A DNA stretch of 64,000 bases from Deltaproteobacteria bacterium (GTDB taxonomy: Bacteria; Myxococcota_A; Polyangia; Nannocystales; Nannocystaceae): assembly GCA_016709225.1 (NCBI GenBank), contig JADJEE010000001.1, positions 434,001 through 498,000 on the forward strand, given 5' to 3'. Under the pieces are notes generated by a model that was not told the DNA's origin, made no database searches, and worked only from the letters and a program-made list of their open reading frames with translations. The position numbers were made by a program, and so were the translations under genes. Shown piece after piece: positions 1 to 7,744 of this stretch; the first letter of the stretch is position 1, and each line of letters begins with the position of its first letter.

Positions 1-1
1 C

Positions 2-253
2 ACCGAGCTCGACGAGATCACCGGCCTGGGCACGCTCGCGATCCGCATCAAGGACCGCTCCTTCGAGCAGCTGAGCAACGAGATGCTCCGCGGGCGGTAT
101 GTCGAGCGCGGCATGGGCATCACGGTCGACCTGCTGTCGCGCTACGACGGTTCGATCGCAGTCGAGCCCGAGCCCGGCTGGAACAAGGCCGTGGTGGTAC
201 GATTCTTCATGCTCGAGGACGACGGCACCAGCGTCGCGACGGTGGCGGCATGA
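2..253 (+). CDS. C-terminal end of a histidine-kinase-like ATPase (partial)
   Basis: The window opens inside a gene; the last 83 residues are visible. They contain a glycine motif of the GHKL ATPase type (ERGMGITVDLLSRYDG, residues about 37-52 of the visible part), followed by a beta-strand ending with conserved Gly and Phe-Phe, as in the CA domain of histidine kinases. The stop overlaps the start of the next gene, a receiver-like protein, by 4 nt (ATGA), so the two are translationally coupled and probably form a signalling pair. The sensor and dimerisation parts lie outside the window, so the signal is unknown. An anti-sigma-type GHKL kinase is a possible alternative. Confidence 0.6.
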   Translation, partial: TELDEITGLGTLAIRIKDRSFEQLSNEMLRGRYVERGMGITVDLLSRYDGSIAVEPEPGWNKAVVVRFFMLEDDGTSVATVAA

Positions 254-720
254 GCGTTGCGCCGGTCGAGGTGCTGGTCGTCGAGGACGGCGACGAGTAC
301 GTCACGAACCTCTCGACCTTCGTGTCGGAGGGCATCCACTACCGCCAGGCCAAGAGCGGCGCGCTTGCGTGCCGCATGGTGTCGGAGCAGCACACCGACC
401 TCGTGTACCTCGACATGCGCTTCGATCGCACGCCCGAGGGCGAGCTGCTGGGCAACATGGTCGAGCTGGTCGCGCGCTTCAACGGCGACGTCGCGCGGGC
501 GCGGCGATTCCAGCAGGACAACCAAGGGCTGTTCGTGCTGCGGGCGCTGCGGGAGAGCGGCTGGAGCGGACCGGTCATCCTGAGCTACGACTTCGGGCCG
601 GAGGAGCGCCGCTTCCGGACCCTGAGCGAGCGGGATCCCGCGCTCGGCTACTGCCCCGACTACGCCGACGCCAACACCATCCGCACCGTCATCCTGCGGG
701 CGGTCGGTCGCTCGGCCTGA
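250..720 (+). CDS. Receiver-domain-like response regulator, 156 aa, with an insertion
   Basis: A stand-alone CheY-like protein. The N-terminus has a beta-1 strand ending in the acidic pocket (VLVVEDGDE, E12/D13/D15), and a beta-3 strand carries the likely phospho-acceptor D55 (LVYLDMRFD). Beyond that the protein departs from the norm: about 35 extra residues separate D55 from the alpha-3/beta-4 part (GLFVLRALRESGWSGPVILS), and no clear Lys follows in beta-5. There is no output domain, so it may act as a phospho-relay or by protein contact. It overlaps the upstream kinase-like gene by 4 nt. The fold call is good; phosphorylation is not proven by sequence. Confidence 0.65.
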   Translation: MSVAPVEVLVVEDGDEYVTNLSTFVSEGIHYRQAKSGALACRMVSEQHTDLVYLDMRFDRTPEGELLGNMVELVARFNGDVARARRFQQDNQGLFVLRALRESGWSGPVILSYDFGPEERRFRTLSERDPALGYCPDYADANTIRTVILRAVGRSA

Positions 721-791
721 CACCTGCGGTCGCAATGGGCCGGCGCAGCGTCGCCGGTCCGGGGTGCGCAGGCTTGCGGACGCGCGCGGCG

Positions 792-1205
792 ATGGGGCAG
801 CATCGCTGTCGCGTGACCGACGTCCAGCCCGAGATCCTCGCGATTCGCGTGACCGTCATGCCGCGCGACACCAACGCGCACGGCACCATCTTCGGTGGTC
901 ACATCCTCAGCCTCATCGACCAGGCGGGGGCGATCGCAGCCCACGCGCTGGGCGCCGAGAAGCTGGTCACGGTGGCCATGCGCGAGGTCGAGTTCAAGCA
1001 GCCGGTCCACGTCGGCGACCTCGTCAGCTGCTGGGTGCGGGTGGTCCGGGTCGGGCGCACGAGCGTGACCTCGATCGTTCGCGTGGTCGCGCAGTCGCCC
1101 ACGGCGCAGGCGCGGGGCGAGCCCGAGCGCGACGTCACGCAGGCCGAGGTGGTCTACGTGCACATCGACGACGCGGGACGCCCGCGCGCGATGCCGCGGC
1201 CGTGA
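792..1205 (+). CDS. Acyl-CoA thioesterase, hotdog fold, YciA type
   Basis: A 137-residue single hotdog-domain enzyme expected to hydrolyse acyl-CoA thioesters in the cytoplasm. The family signature is clear: PRDTNAHGTIFGG followed by a helix with the catalytic-region Asp (SLIDQAGAIAA), then VTVAMREVEFKQPVHVGD and a C-terminal strand with E-V-V-Y-V. This closely parallels E. coli YciA (PADTNANGDIFGG) in order and spacing. Length is normal for the family. The ATG at 792 is used; an in-frame GTG at 813 would shorten it by 7 residues and neither has a strong ribosome-binding site. No partner in the neighbourhood explains a specific substrate. Confidence 0.8.
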   Translation: MGQHRCRVTDVQPEILAIRVTVMPRDTNAHGTIFGGHILSLIDQAGAIAAHALGAEKLVTVAMREVEFKQPVHVGDLVSCWVRVVRVGRTSVTSIVRVVAQSPTAQARGEPERDVTQAEVVYVHIDDAGRPRAMPRP

Positions 1206-1295
1206 CGTGGGCGGCGGCCCGCGCCCTCGCGGCGCGCCGGCGGCAAAGCCTGCGGGACCCGACGCCATCACGCCGGTGCTACGCTAGCGCCCGCT

Positions 1296-1463
1296 ATGTT
1301 CGCACGCGCGACGATCTTGGCAGTGGTGGCGTCGTTGGCCCTCGGTTGCGCCGAGCAGCCGGGCAAGAAGAAGGACGACGACAAGAAGGCCGACAAGAAG
1401 GCCGAGGGCAAGGACGAGAAGAAGGGCGAGTCGAAGGTCGCCCCGGCCAAGACCCCGGAGTGA
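1296..1463 (+). CDS. Small Lys/Asp-rich lipoprotein, 55 aa
   Basis: A short gene missed by length cut-offs. The ATG at 1296 begins a typical lipoprotein leader: MFARATILAVVASLALGC, with a lipobox LALGC and the acylated Cys at residue 18. The remaining 37 residues are almost entirely Lys, Asp, Glu and Gly (for example KKKDDDKKADKK), followed by a Pro-rich end. It should be a small, unstructured, charged lipoprotein of the cell envelope. Function is unknown; such short charged lipoproteins are common in myxobacteria. Confidence 0.6.
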   Translation: MFARATILAVVASLALGCAEQPGKKKDDDKKADKKAEGKDEKKGESKVAPAKTPE

Positions 1464-1484
1464 CGCGGGCGGCGCGACGGCCCC

Positions 1485-2384
1485 ATGCGTCTGCCGCTCG
1501 TCCATCCGCCACCGTCGGCCCCGGCCGAGGTCGCCAACTGCGATCACTTGGCGCGCCTCGCCGCGGCGGCCCGTGGCTTGCCGCTCGGGGCGGCCGCGGC
1601 CGCGATCGCCTCACCGCGTTCGCGGGGTCGTCACGGCAATGCCCTGCAGTGGCACCTCGGGCTGTCGCCCCACGACGCGCGTGCCGAGCCCGACTGGGAG
1701 CGGCGCATCGAGATCAAGCTGCTGACCGTTTGGCGCACGCGCGCGGGGCTCGTCTGCGACAAGCTCAAGGTCTGCGACGGTGACATCGATCCGTGGCGCA
1801 AGCTCGACAACGTCCTGTTCGTGCTCGCCGATCGATTGACGCGCGTGGTCGTGGGGCATTGCTTCGTCACCCGTGACGGCGATCGGCACACCAGCCTCGT
1901 CGCGGCCTGGCGGGCCGACACCCACTTCGATGCGCCGGCGCTGTTCGTCGAGGCGCGCGACGGGGAGGGTGGGGCACGACCGGCGTACTACGTCGCGGCC
2001 GCGTGGCTTGCCGCCCACGTGCTGCCCACGGACCTCTCCGGGGTGTTCGCGGGGCTTCGCGGTGCGGCCCGCAGCGGCGACCCGTTGCTCGCCGTCGCCG
2101 ACGAGGGCAGCGGCGGCGCGATCACGTGTCCGCGCTGTGGTGCGGCGATCGGCTTCGACCCCGAGGCGCTGCGACGCCGGGGGGCGGTGCCGGCCCACCA
2201 CGGCTTGCCGTTGGCGGCCCCGTGCGCCACGCGGGAGCACGTCGTGCTGTCGCGGTCACGGCTGCTGGTCAACGACGTGCTCGGGGCCGACGACACCCTC
2301 GCGACGCTGCAGTCGGTCGTGCGCCCCGATCGGATCACGCGGCTGGCGGACCACGTCGCGGAGCCCGACGACCATCGACACTGA
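1485..2384 (+). CDS. MutH/Sau3AI-family endonuclease-like protein
   Basis: A 299-residue protein whose N-terminal half matches the MutH/Sau3AI nuclease fold. An Arg-Gly/Gly motif (RGRHGNALQWHLG, residues about 47-59) precedes the metal-binding D70...E76-x-K78 (EPDWERRIEIK), at nearly the same numbering as D70/E77/K79 of E. coli MutH. KLDNVLFVLAD follows, comparable with the MutH strand before the DNA-contact region. The Glu usually found in the first motif is Gln55 here. The C-terminal part has one CPRC pair (C215, C218). No mutS or mutL is nearby, so it could be a mismatch-repair-like nuclease, a Sau3AI-type restriction enzyme without its methylase, or a repurposed member. Confidence 0.6.
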   Translation: MRLPLVHPPPSAPAEVANCDHLARLAAAARGLPLGAAAAAIASPRSRGRHGNALQWHLGLSPHDARAEPDWERRIEIKLLTVWRTRAGLVCDKLKVCDGDIDPWRKLDNVLFVLADRLTRVVVGHCFVTRDGDRHTSLVAAWRADTHFDAPALFVEARDGEGGARPAYYVAAAWLAAHVLPTDLSGVFAGLRGAARSGDPLLAVADEGSGGAITCPRCGAAIGFDPEALRRRGAVPAHHGLPLAAPCATREHVVLSRSRLLVNDVLGADDTLATLQSVVRPDRITRLADHVAEPDDHRH

Positions 2385-2420
2385 AGCACCGTCGCGAACG
2401 TCGGGCGCACGACGAACGAA

Positions 2421-2453
2421 GACCCAGGACAGCGGACCAGGCCGTCCTGGGTC
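2421..2453 (+). terminator. Candidate hairpin terminator after the MutH-like gene
   Basis: A perfect 10-bp inverted repeat, GACCCAGGAC and GTCCTGGGTC, separated by a 13-nt loop, lies 37 nt after the stop codon at 2384. The stem is strong, but no T-run follows, as is usual in very GC-rich genomes. It could equally be an mRNA-stabilising stem. Confidence 0.45.
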
Positions 2454-2731
2454 TCCCCAGGTTCTCACGGATGCACCGAAGTTCACCGCCCGGGCCCCCC
2501 AAGCCGAGCAGGCGTGGGGCACCCGGAAATTCCATGCGCGCGTCGACGGAGCGGTACCCGCGACGCCCCACGGGAGGAGCGCCGGCGTACTTCACCTCGT
2601 TCGCGGCGACCCGTCGCGGACAACCGCAGCGAGGGGGCACCCGAACGGGCGACGCGCTCGAGCGAGAGCAGCGAAACCGCGTCCCTGGCCGGGATCAAAG
2701 GAAACAGGCCGGCAGGAACGGAGGATCGGAG

Positions 2732-2964
2732 GCCAAGCTCGAAGGGACGTCAGATCAAGGAAGGTTCGAAGCCAAGCTCGAGAAGCCAAGTAGGGCGGCA
2801 GAAAGCGAAGCCAAGAAATCTAAGACAAGCGAGCGAAGCGCGAGACGTCGAAGCCAAACCCGAAGAAGCCAAGTCGAAGAAAAAAGCGGGAAGCCAAGGG
2901 GCAGCAAGCCAAGGGTCAAGTTGTCGCGTAAGCCAAGTGGGCGTGAGCCTGAAAGCCAAGCCAG
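2732..2964 (+). repeat. Array of GCCAAG short repeats, irregularly spaced
   Basis: The hexamer GCCAAG occurs nine times here, at 2732, 2771, 2785, 2810, 2868, 2893, 2908, 2932 and 2954, with variants GCCAAA at 2853 and GCCAGG at 2959. Several copies extend to GAAGCCAAG. About 0.06 copies would be expected by chance in this length with equal base use. Spacing varies from 14 to 58 nt and is not a multiple of three, so the pattern is not explained by one coding frame. Function unknown. Confidence 0.7.
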
Positions 2965-3225
2965 GTTGCGGCGGGCCAATGTGCAGGGGGTGGGCCAACC
3001 GACATGGTGGCGCGGAATGACTGCGCAATTGCCAGAACGGCACGCGCGGCCTCCGGAGCGGAGCGCGCTAGGTATGACGCGGATGTCCGAAAGTGGCGCG
3101 CGCGGCACTGGCCACCGTGACAGGCTTGTCGCGGGGCCCGCCGACCGCAGCGCTGGCGCGCGAGATCCCTCCGTGAGCATTCGCGTAGGGACGGCCGGGC
3201 CTGCGTGGTGTACTAAGCGTCCCGG

Positions 3226-4317
3226 GTGACCAACCACGCGTCCTTCTCTGGTCGGGTCCGTGTGGCGATCATCGGTGGCACCGGCTACGGCGGCGCCGAG
3301 CTGATTCGACTGCTGCACGTGCACCCCAACGTGGAGCTCGTGCGCGTCACGAGCATCGATGCGGTCGGCGAGCCGCTCGAGGCCGTCCACCGCAACCTGG
3401 GCCCCACCGGCCTGCGGTTCGAGGACACGCCGCCCGAGCAGGCGATGCGCGACGTCGACGTCGTCTTCCTCGCGCTGCCCCACAAGGTCACGGCCGCGCT
3501 GGCGCCCGCGATCCAGCAGACCGAGGCGCGGGTCATCGATCTCTCGGGCGACTTCCGCCTCCGCGATGCCGAGACCTACAAGCGCTTCTACGGCCAGGTG
3601 CACCCTCACCCGGAGCTGCTGGGCAGCTTCGTGTACGGCTTGCCCGAGCTGCACCGCGAGTCGATCCGCAGCGCCAGGCGCATCGCTTCGCCGGGCTGCT
3701 TCGCGACCACCATCGCGCTCGGCGTGTTGCCGGTGGTGCGGGCGGGCTGGCTGCGGGGGCCGATCCGGACCGTCGCGGCGACCGGCTCGTCGGGCTCGGG
3801 GGCGTACGCCAGCGAGGGCACGCACCACCCGGTGCGGGTGAACAACCTCAAGACCTACAAGGTCCTCGATCACCAGCACACGCCGGAGATCGAACAGACC
3901 CTCGGTGACGCGCTCGCCCTCGCCGGGCACGAGGGAGTGGTGCAGCTGCTGTTCGTGCCGGTGTCCGCGCCGCTGTCGCGGGGCATCCTCGCGAACAGCT
4001 TCGTCGACGTGCCGGCCGAGGTCGACGACGCCGCGGTCGCGGACGTGTTCGCGCGCTGCTACGCCGACTCGCCGCTGGTACGGGTGCTGGGCGGTGGCAA
4101 GCGACAGGCCGAGGTCGTCGCGGTCAAGGGCAGCATGTGGGCCGATCTGTCGTGGACGCTGGGGCCCATCGGCGTCGGCGGCACTCGGCACCTGGTCGTG
4201 ACATCGGCGCTCGACAACCTCGTGAAGGGCGGCGCCGGGCAGGCCGTGCAATCGATGAACGTGATGTTGGGCCTGCGCGACGGCACCGGCATCGACGCGG
4301 TGCCGCTGTGGCCATGA
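3226..4317 (+). CDS. argC: N-acetyl-gamma-glutamyl-phosphate reductase
   Basis: Third step of arginine synthesis: NADPH-dependent reduction of N-acetyl-glutamyl 5-phosphate to the semialdehyde. At 363 residues the length is normal. A Rossmann motif near the N-terminus (AIIGGTGYGGAELIRLL) and the active-site Cys158 in SPGCFATT are diagnostic, followed by SGSGAYASEGTHHP in the catalytic domain. The start is a GTG at 3226. The stop overlaps the start of argB by 4 nt (ATGA), so this is the first gene of a tightly coupled arginine operon running to at least 6421. Cytoplasmic. Confidence 0.95.
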   Translation: MTNHASFSGRVRVAIIGGTGYGGAELIRLLHVHPNVELVRVTSIDAVGEPLEAVHRNLGPTGLRFEDTPPEQAMRDVDVVFLALPHKVTAALAPAIQQTEARVIDLSGDFRLRDAETYKRFYGQVHPHPELLGSFVYGLPELHRESIRSARRIASPGCFATTIALGVLPVVRAGWLRGPIRTVAATGSSGSGAYASEGTHHPVRVNNLKTYKVLDHQHTPEIEQTLGDALALAGHEGVVQLLFVPVSAPLSRGILANSFVDVPAEVDDAAVADVFARCYADSPLVRVLGGGKRQAEVVAVKGSMWADLSWTLGPIGVGGTRHLVVTSALDNLVKGGAGQAVQSMNVMLGLRDGTGIDAVPLWP

Positions 4318-5168
4318 GCGCGTCGGCTCTGCGCGTGGTGGTGAAGTTCGGCGGCGAGGTCGTGGCGCGCCCGGCCGAGCTGTCGGGGTTGCTGGCCGAG
4401 GTCGCCAAGCTGCGCCGCGATGGCGCGGCGGTGGTGCTCTGCCACGGCGGCGGGCCCCAGGCCAGCGCGCTGCAGCAGCGGCTCGGGGTCGAGACCGTGA
4501 AGGTCGGCGGTCGCCGGATCACCGACGCTGCGACGCTGCAGATCATGAAGTGCGTGCTGGCCGGCGAGGTCAGCATCGACGTGGTCGCGGCCGCGCTCGC
4601 GGCCGGCGTGCCCGCTGTCGGGCTCTCGGGGGTGAGCGCGGGCTTGGTGACCGCGCACCGTCGCCCGCCCAAGCGCGTCAGTGGCGGTGGCGAGGCACCG
4701 GTCGACTTCGGCCTGGTCGGCGACATCGACACGATTCGCACCGAGCTGCTCGAGCAGCTGTGGCGTGGCGGCTTCGTGCCGGTGGTCAACTCGTTGGGGG
4801 TCGCGGCGCAGGCCGAGCCGGGCCAGCCCTGTGCGGTGTTCAACATCAACGCGGACACGGTCGCGGCCGCGGTCGCCGCGGCATTGCGCGCCGATCACCT
4901 GCTGCTGATCACCGACGTGCCGGGGGTCCTGCGCGATCGCGAGGATCCGAGCTCGGTGATCCCGACGCTGACGCGCAGCGCTGCACGTCAGGCGATCGCC
5001 GACGGCATCATCGCCGGCGGCATGATTCCCAAGGTCGAGGAGGCGCTCGACAACCTCGCGCAGGGCATCGGCGCGGTGCACATCCTGGGCGCCGGGGCGC
5101 TGCACGACGCGGTTCGCTCGCCCGGTGCCCGCGGCACGGTGCTCGTCGAGGACGGGGGGCACCCGTGA
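4314..5168 (+). CDS. argB: Acetylglutamate kinase
   Basis: Second step of arginine synthesis: phosphorylation of N-acetyl-L-glutamate by ATP. A 284-residue amino-acid-kinase-fold protein with VVVKFGGEVV at the start (phosphate-binding Lys/Gly-Gly), LCHGGGPQ, the substrate-region Arg-Ile-Thr (GGRRITDAATL), FNINADTVAAAVA and LLLITDVPGV, all in family order. The ATG at 4314 overlaps the argC stop, and its stop overlaps the GTG of the next gene. The N-terminal helix typical of arginine-sensitive hexameric forms is short, so feedback control cannot be judged from sequence. Confidence 0.93.
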   Translation: MSASALRVVVKFGGEVVARPAELSGLLAEVAKLRRDGAAVVLCHGGGPQASALQQRLGVETVKVGGRRITDAATLQIMKCVLAGEVSIDVVAAALAAGVPAVGLSGVSAGLVTAHRRPPKRVSGGGEAPVDFGLVGDIDTIRTELLEQLWRGGFVPVVNSLGVAAQAEPGQPCAVFNINADTVAAAVAAALRADHLLLITDVPGVLRDREDPSSVIPTLTRSAARQAIADGIIAGGMIPKVEEALDNLAQGIGAVHILGAGALHDAVRSPGARGTVLVEDGGHP

Positions 5169-6421
5169 ACGAACCTCCGGGGGCGACGGGTTCGGTTCGT
5201 CAGGCGGAGCTTTGCGCGGCGGTCGACGACGCGTTCGAGCGCGAGCAGGTGCCGCTGCTGCGTCGGCTGGTGGAGATGCCGAGCCACACCGGGGCGAAGG
5301 CCGACGTGGAGGCCGCTGCCGCGGTGCTCGACGAGGCCGCCCACGCCGCCGGCCTGCGCATGCGTCGGGTCCCGGATCCGCAGGGCGTCTACGCCGACCA
5401 CCGCGTCTACACCACCTCGGCGTGCGGCGATGGTGACCGCAGCCTCGCGCTGATCGGCCACATCGACACCGTGTTTCCGCGCAGCCTCGGCTTTCTCGCG
5501 TTCGCGCGCGACGACGGTCCCGACGGCCCCGGCACCGGTGACCTCGTGCGGGGCCCCGGCGTGCTCGACATGAAGTCGGGGCTGACCGCGATGCTCGGCG
5601 CCATCGCGGCGGTACGGCGGGTCTACGGCGACGACGCGCAGGCGCTGTGCCTGCGCATGATCATCAACAGCGACGAAGAGGTCGGCTCGCCGTCGAGCGA
5701 GCCGTTGCTGCGCGAGCTCGCGCCACACCTCACCGCCGCGCTGGTGTTCGAGGCCGGTCGCGACGCCGATCGCATCGTCACCTCGCGCAAGGGCGGCGGC
5801 ATGTTCGAGTTCACCGTGCACGGCCGCGCGGCCCATGCCGGCAACGACCACGCCGCTGGCGTGAATGCGATCCATGCACTCGCACTGCTGGTACCCCGCT
5901 TCGAGGGGCTCACCGACTACGCCCGTGGCGTGACCGTGAACGTCGGCGTGATCGAGGGTGGTAGCTCGAAGAACACCGTGCCCGAGCGCGCGCGGTGTCT
6001 GCTCGACACCCGCTTCGACACGCTCGCGGACGCCCAGCGGGTCATCGCGCAGCTGCAGGCCTGGGCGGCGCAGCCGTTCGGTCCCGACGACGACGTGCCC
6101 GACAAGCTACGAACCGTCCGCGCGAGCCTCGGCGGCGCCATGACGCGGCCCCCGATGGAGCCCTCGCCGGCGAGCCAAGCGCTGCGCCTGCGCTACGAGA
6201 CCTGCGCGGCCGCGGTCGGCCTCGGCGTCGGCGAGGCGCCGCGCCAGGGCGGCGGCTCCGACGGCAACCTGCTGGCGGCGTTCGGCGTGCCCAGCATCGA
6301 CGGCCTCGGGCCGTGGGGGAAGAACTTCCATCAGACCAGCGAGTACAGCTCGTTGACCAGCCTGCGGCGTCGTACGCAGGCGCTCGCGCTGGTGCTGGCG
6401 CAGGAGCTGGAACGCACGTGA
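5165..6421 (+). CDS. M20-family zinc metallopeptidase (ArgE/carboxypeptidase G2-like)
   Basis: A 418-residue M20 hydrolase starting at GTG 5165, which overlaps the argB stop (GTGA). Metal ligands and catalytic residues are visible: H99/D101 in LIGHIDTVFP, D135 in GVLDMKSG, E171-E172 in NSDEEVGS, and a late His in FHQTSEYS. The dimerisation-domain motif GRAAHAGNDHAAGVNAIHA is present. M20 enzymes of this type include glutamate carboxypeptidases and acetylornithine deacetylases. Its position inside an arginine operon makes N-acetylornithine a reasonable guess for the substrate, but the sequence looks more like the carboxypeptidase G2 branch. Cytoplasmic; no leader. Confidence 0.8.
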   Translation: MNEPPGATGSVRQAELCAAVDDAFEREQVPLLRRLVEMPSHTGAKADVEAAAAVLDEAAHAAGLRMRRVPDPQGVYADHRVYTTSACGDGDRSLALIGHIDTVFPRSLGFLAFARDDGPDGPGTGDLVRGPGVLDMKSGLTAMLGAIAAVRRVYGDDAQALCLRMIINSDEEVGSPSSEPLLRELAPHLTAALVFEAGRDADRIVTSRKGGGMFEFTVHGRAAHAGNDHAAGVNAIHALALLVPRFEGLTDYARGVTVNVGVIEGGSSKNTVPERARCLLDTRFDTLADAQRVIAQLQAWAAQPFGPDDDVPDKLRTVRASLGGAMTRPPMEPSPASQALRLRYETCAAAVGLGVGEAPRQGGGSDGNLLAAFGVPSIDGLGPWGKNFHQTSEYSSLTSLRRRTQALALVLAQELERT

Positions 6422-7701
6422 CCGACGCGGATCTGCTGGCGGCGCTGGTGATGGTGCTGTGCCTCGGCGGCAGCATGTTCTTCTCGGGCAGCGAGACCGC
6501 GATCACGAGCTTCGGCGATCACCAGTGGCGCAAGCTGGTCGAGGACGGCGGCCGTCCGGCCCGGGTCGCGCGCGAGTGGGTCGAGCGCCCGGTGCGGGTG
6601 CTGTCGACCATCCTGGTCGGCAACAACCTCGTGAACACGCTGATCGGCGCGGTCACGACCGCGACCGTGATCCGCCACGTCGGCGGCGGTGAGCTGTCGC
6701 GCTACAGCGTCCCGCTGGCGGTGTTCGTGGCCGCGGGGCTGACCATCGTGTTCGGCGAGATCCTGCCCAAGGCCGTCGGCAAGCTGTACGCGCATCGCGT
6801 CGCACTGCCCGCACTGACCGCGCTGCAGGTGTTCGGCAAGGCCTTCGCGCCGCTCACGTTCGTCACCACCAAGCTCACCGATCTCGTGCTGCGCACTGCC
6901 GATGGCGACTCGGCGGCGCAGCGCGTGACCTCCGAGGACCTCGACTACCTGGTCAAGGTCGGGCAGCGCGAGGGCTCGATCCCCGCCGACCAGGCGGCGC
7001 TCTTGCGGCGCGTGTTCCAGTTCGACGACAAGATCGTCCGCGACATCATGGTCCCGCGCGATCGCGTGACCGCGATCGACCTCGCGTGGTCGGTGCCGCG
7101 GATCATCGAGGTCGCGCAGGCCTCGGGCCACAGCCGCCTGCCCGCCTACGAGGGCGATCTCGGGCGCATCCGCGGGGTCCTGCACATCAAGCAGCTGGTC
7201 GGAGCCGCCGGCCCCGATCGCGAGACCGTGCAGCGACTGATGCGGCCGCCGCTGTTCGTCAGCGAGAGCTTGATGATCAGCGACCTGCTGGAACGCTTCA
7301 AGGAGCGCCGGGTGCACCTGGCGATCGTGGTCGACGACGGCGGGCATACCGTCGGAGTGGTCACGCTCGAGGACGTGCTCGAGCAGATCGTCGGTCACAT
7401 CTTCGACGAGAGCGACCACGCGCCACAGCCGGCGCAGGACGGCCTCGGCATCCACTATTTCGACGGCCAGACCAGCCTGCGCAAGCTCGAGGAGATGTTC
7501 GACATCGAGTTCGAGGAGGACGAGGGCGTCAGCAGCGTCGGCGACCTGCTCACGCAGCTGGCTGGGCAGATGCCGATCGCCGGCTCGTTGTTCGTGGTCG
7601 AGGGGTTGCGGCTCAAGGTGCTGGCCGCCGACGATCGCCGGGTGCTGCGCGTGAGCGTCGAGCAGGTTCAGGTCGACGACGACGACGACGACGACGAGTA
7701 G
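6418..7701 (+). CDS. CNNM/CorC-type transporter-associated protein (DUF21-CBS-CorC domains)
   Basis: A 427-residue inner-membrane protein of the HlyC/CorC (UPF0053) family, thought to take part in Mg/Co ion efflux. Start is GTG 6418, overlapping the previous stop. N-terminal DUF21 region (about 1-170) has the hydrophobic segments and the motif SGSETAITSF; two CBS repeats follow (about 200-325, with RDIMVPRDRVTAIDL and VVTLEDVLEQIVGHIFDE), then the CorC/HlyC domain (about 345-420). The protein ends in an unusual run of eight acidic residues. It is the last gene of the arg operon; the next gene is convergent. Confidence 0.85.
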   Translation: MTDADLLAALVMVLCLGGSMFFSGSETAITSFGDHQWRKLVEDGGRPARVAREWVERPVRVLSTILVGNNLVNTLIGAVTTATVIRHVGGGELSRYSVPLAVFVAAGLTIVFGEILPKAVGKLYAHRVALPALTALQVFGKAFAPLTFVTTKLTDLVLRTADGDSAAQRVTSEDLDYLVKVGQREGSIPADQAALLRRVFQFDDKIVRDIMVPRDRVTAIDLAWSVPRIIEVAQASGHSRLPAYEGDLGRIRGVLHIKQLVGAAGPDRETVQRLMRPPLFVSESLMISDLLERFKERRVHLAIVVDDGGHTVGVVTLEDVLEQIVGHIFDESDHAPQPAQDGLGIHYFDGQTSLRKLEEMFDIEFEEDEGVSSVGDLLTQLAGQMPIAGSLFVVEGLRLKVLAADDRRVLRVSVEQVQVDDDDDDDE

Positions 7702-7744
7702 GTCGCGTCGTCGATCCGGCGGCCGCGCGACACCGGCGCGCAGC

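Larger units (their letters stand above)
2385..3225. other. Long gene-poor interval (841 bp)
   Basis: No convincing gene is seen between the MutH-like gene and argC. Open frames here lack myxobacterial codon bias and recognisable domains. The stretch holds a perfect hairpin near its start (2421-2453) and an A-rich section with a dense GCCAAG array (2732-2964). Base composition from about 2700 to 2960 is visibly richer in A than the flanking genes. The last 200 bases probably contain the promoter of the argC operon. Confidence 0.5.

Noticed and set aside
142..735. Long minus-strand frame opposite the receiver gene
   Set aside because: His/Ala/Arg-rich composition and no domain; it is the mirror of a GC-rich gene.
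2732..2964. CRISPR array or tandem repeat
   Set aside because: Core is only six bases and spacing varies from 14 to 58 nt.
2003..3229. Open frame across the gene-free interval before argC
   Set aside because: Composition is Arg/Ser/Gly shadow, then random Lys/Ser; the GCCAAG units fall in all three frames; no start signal.
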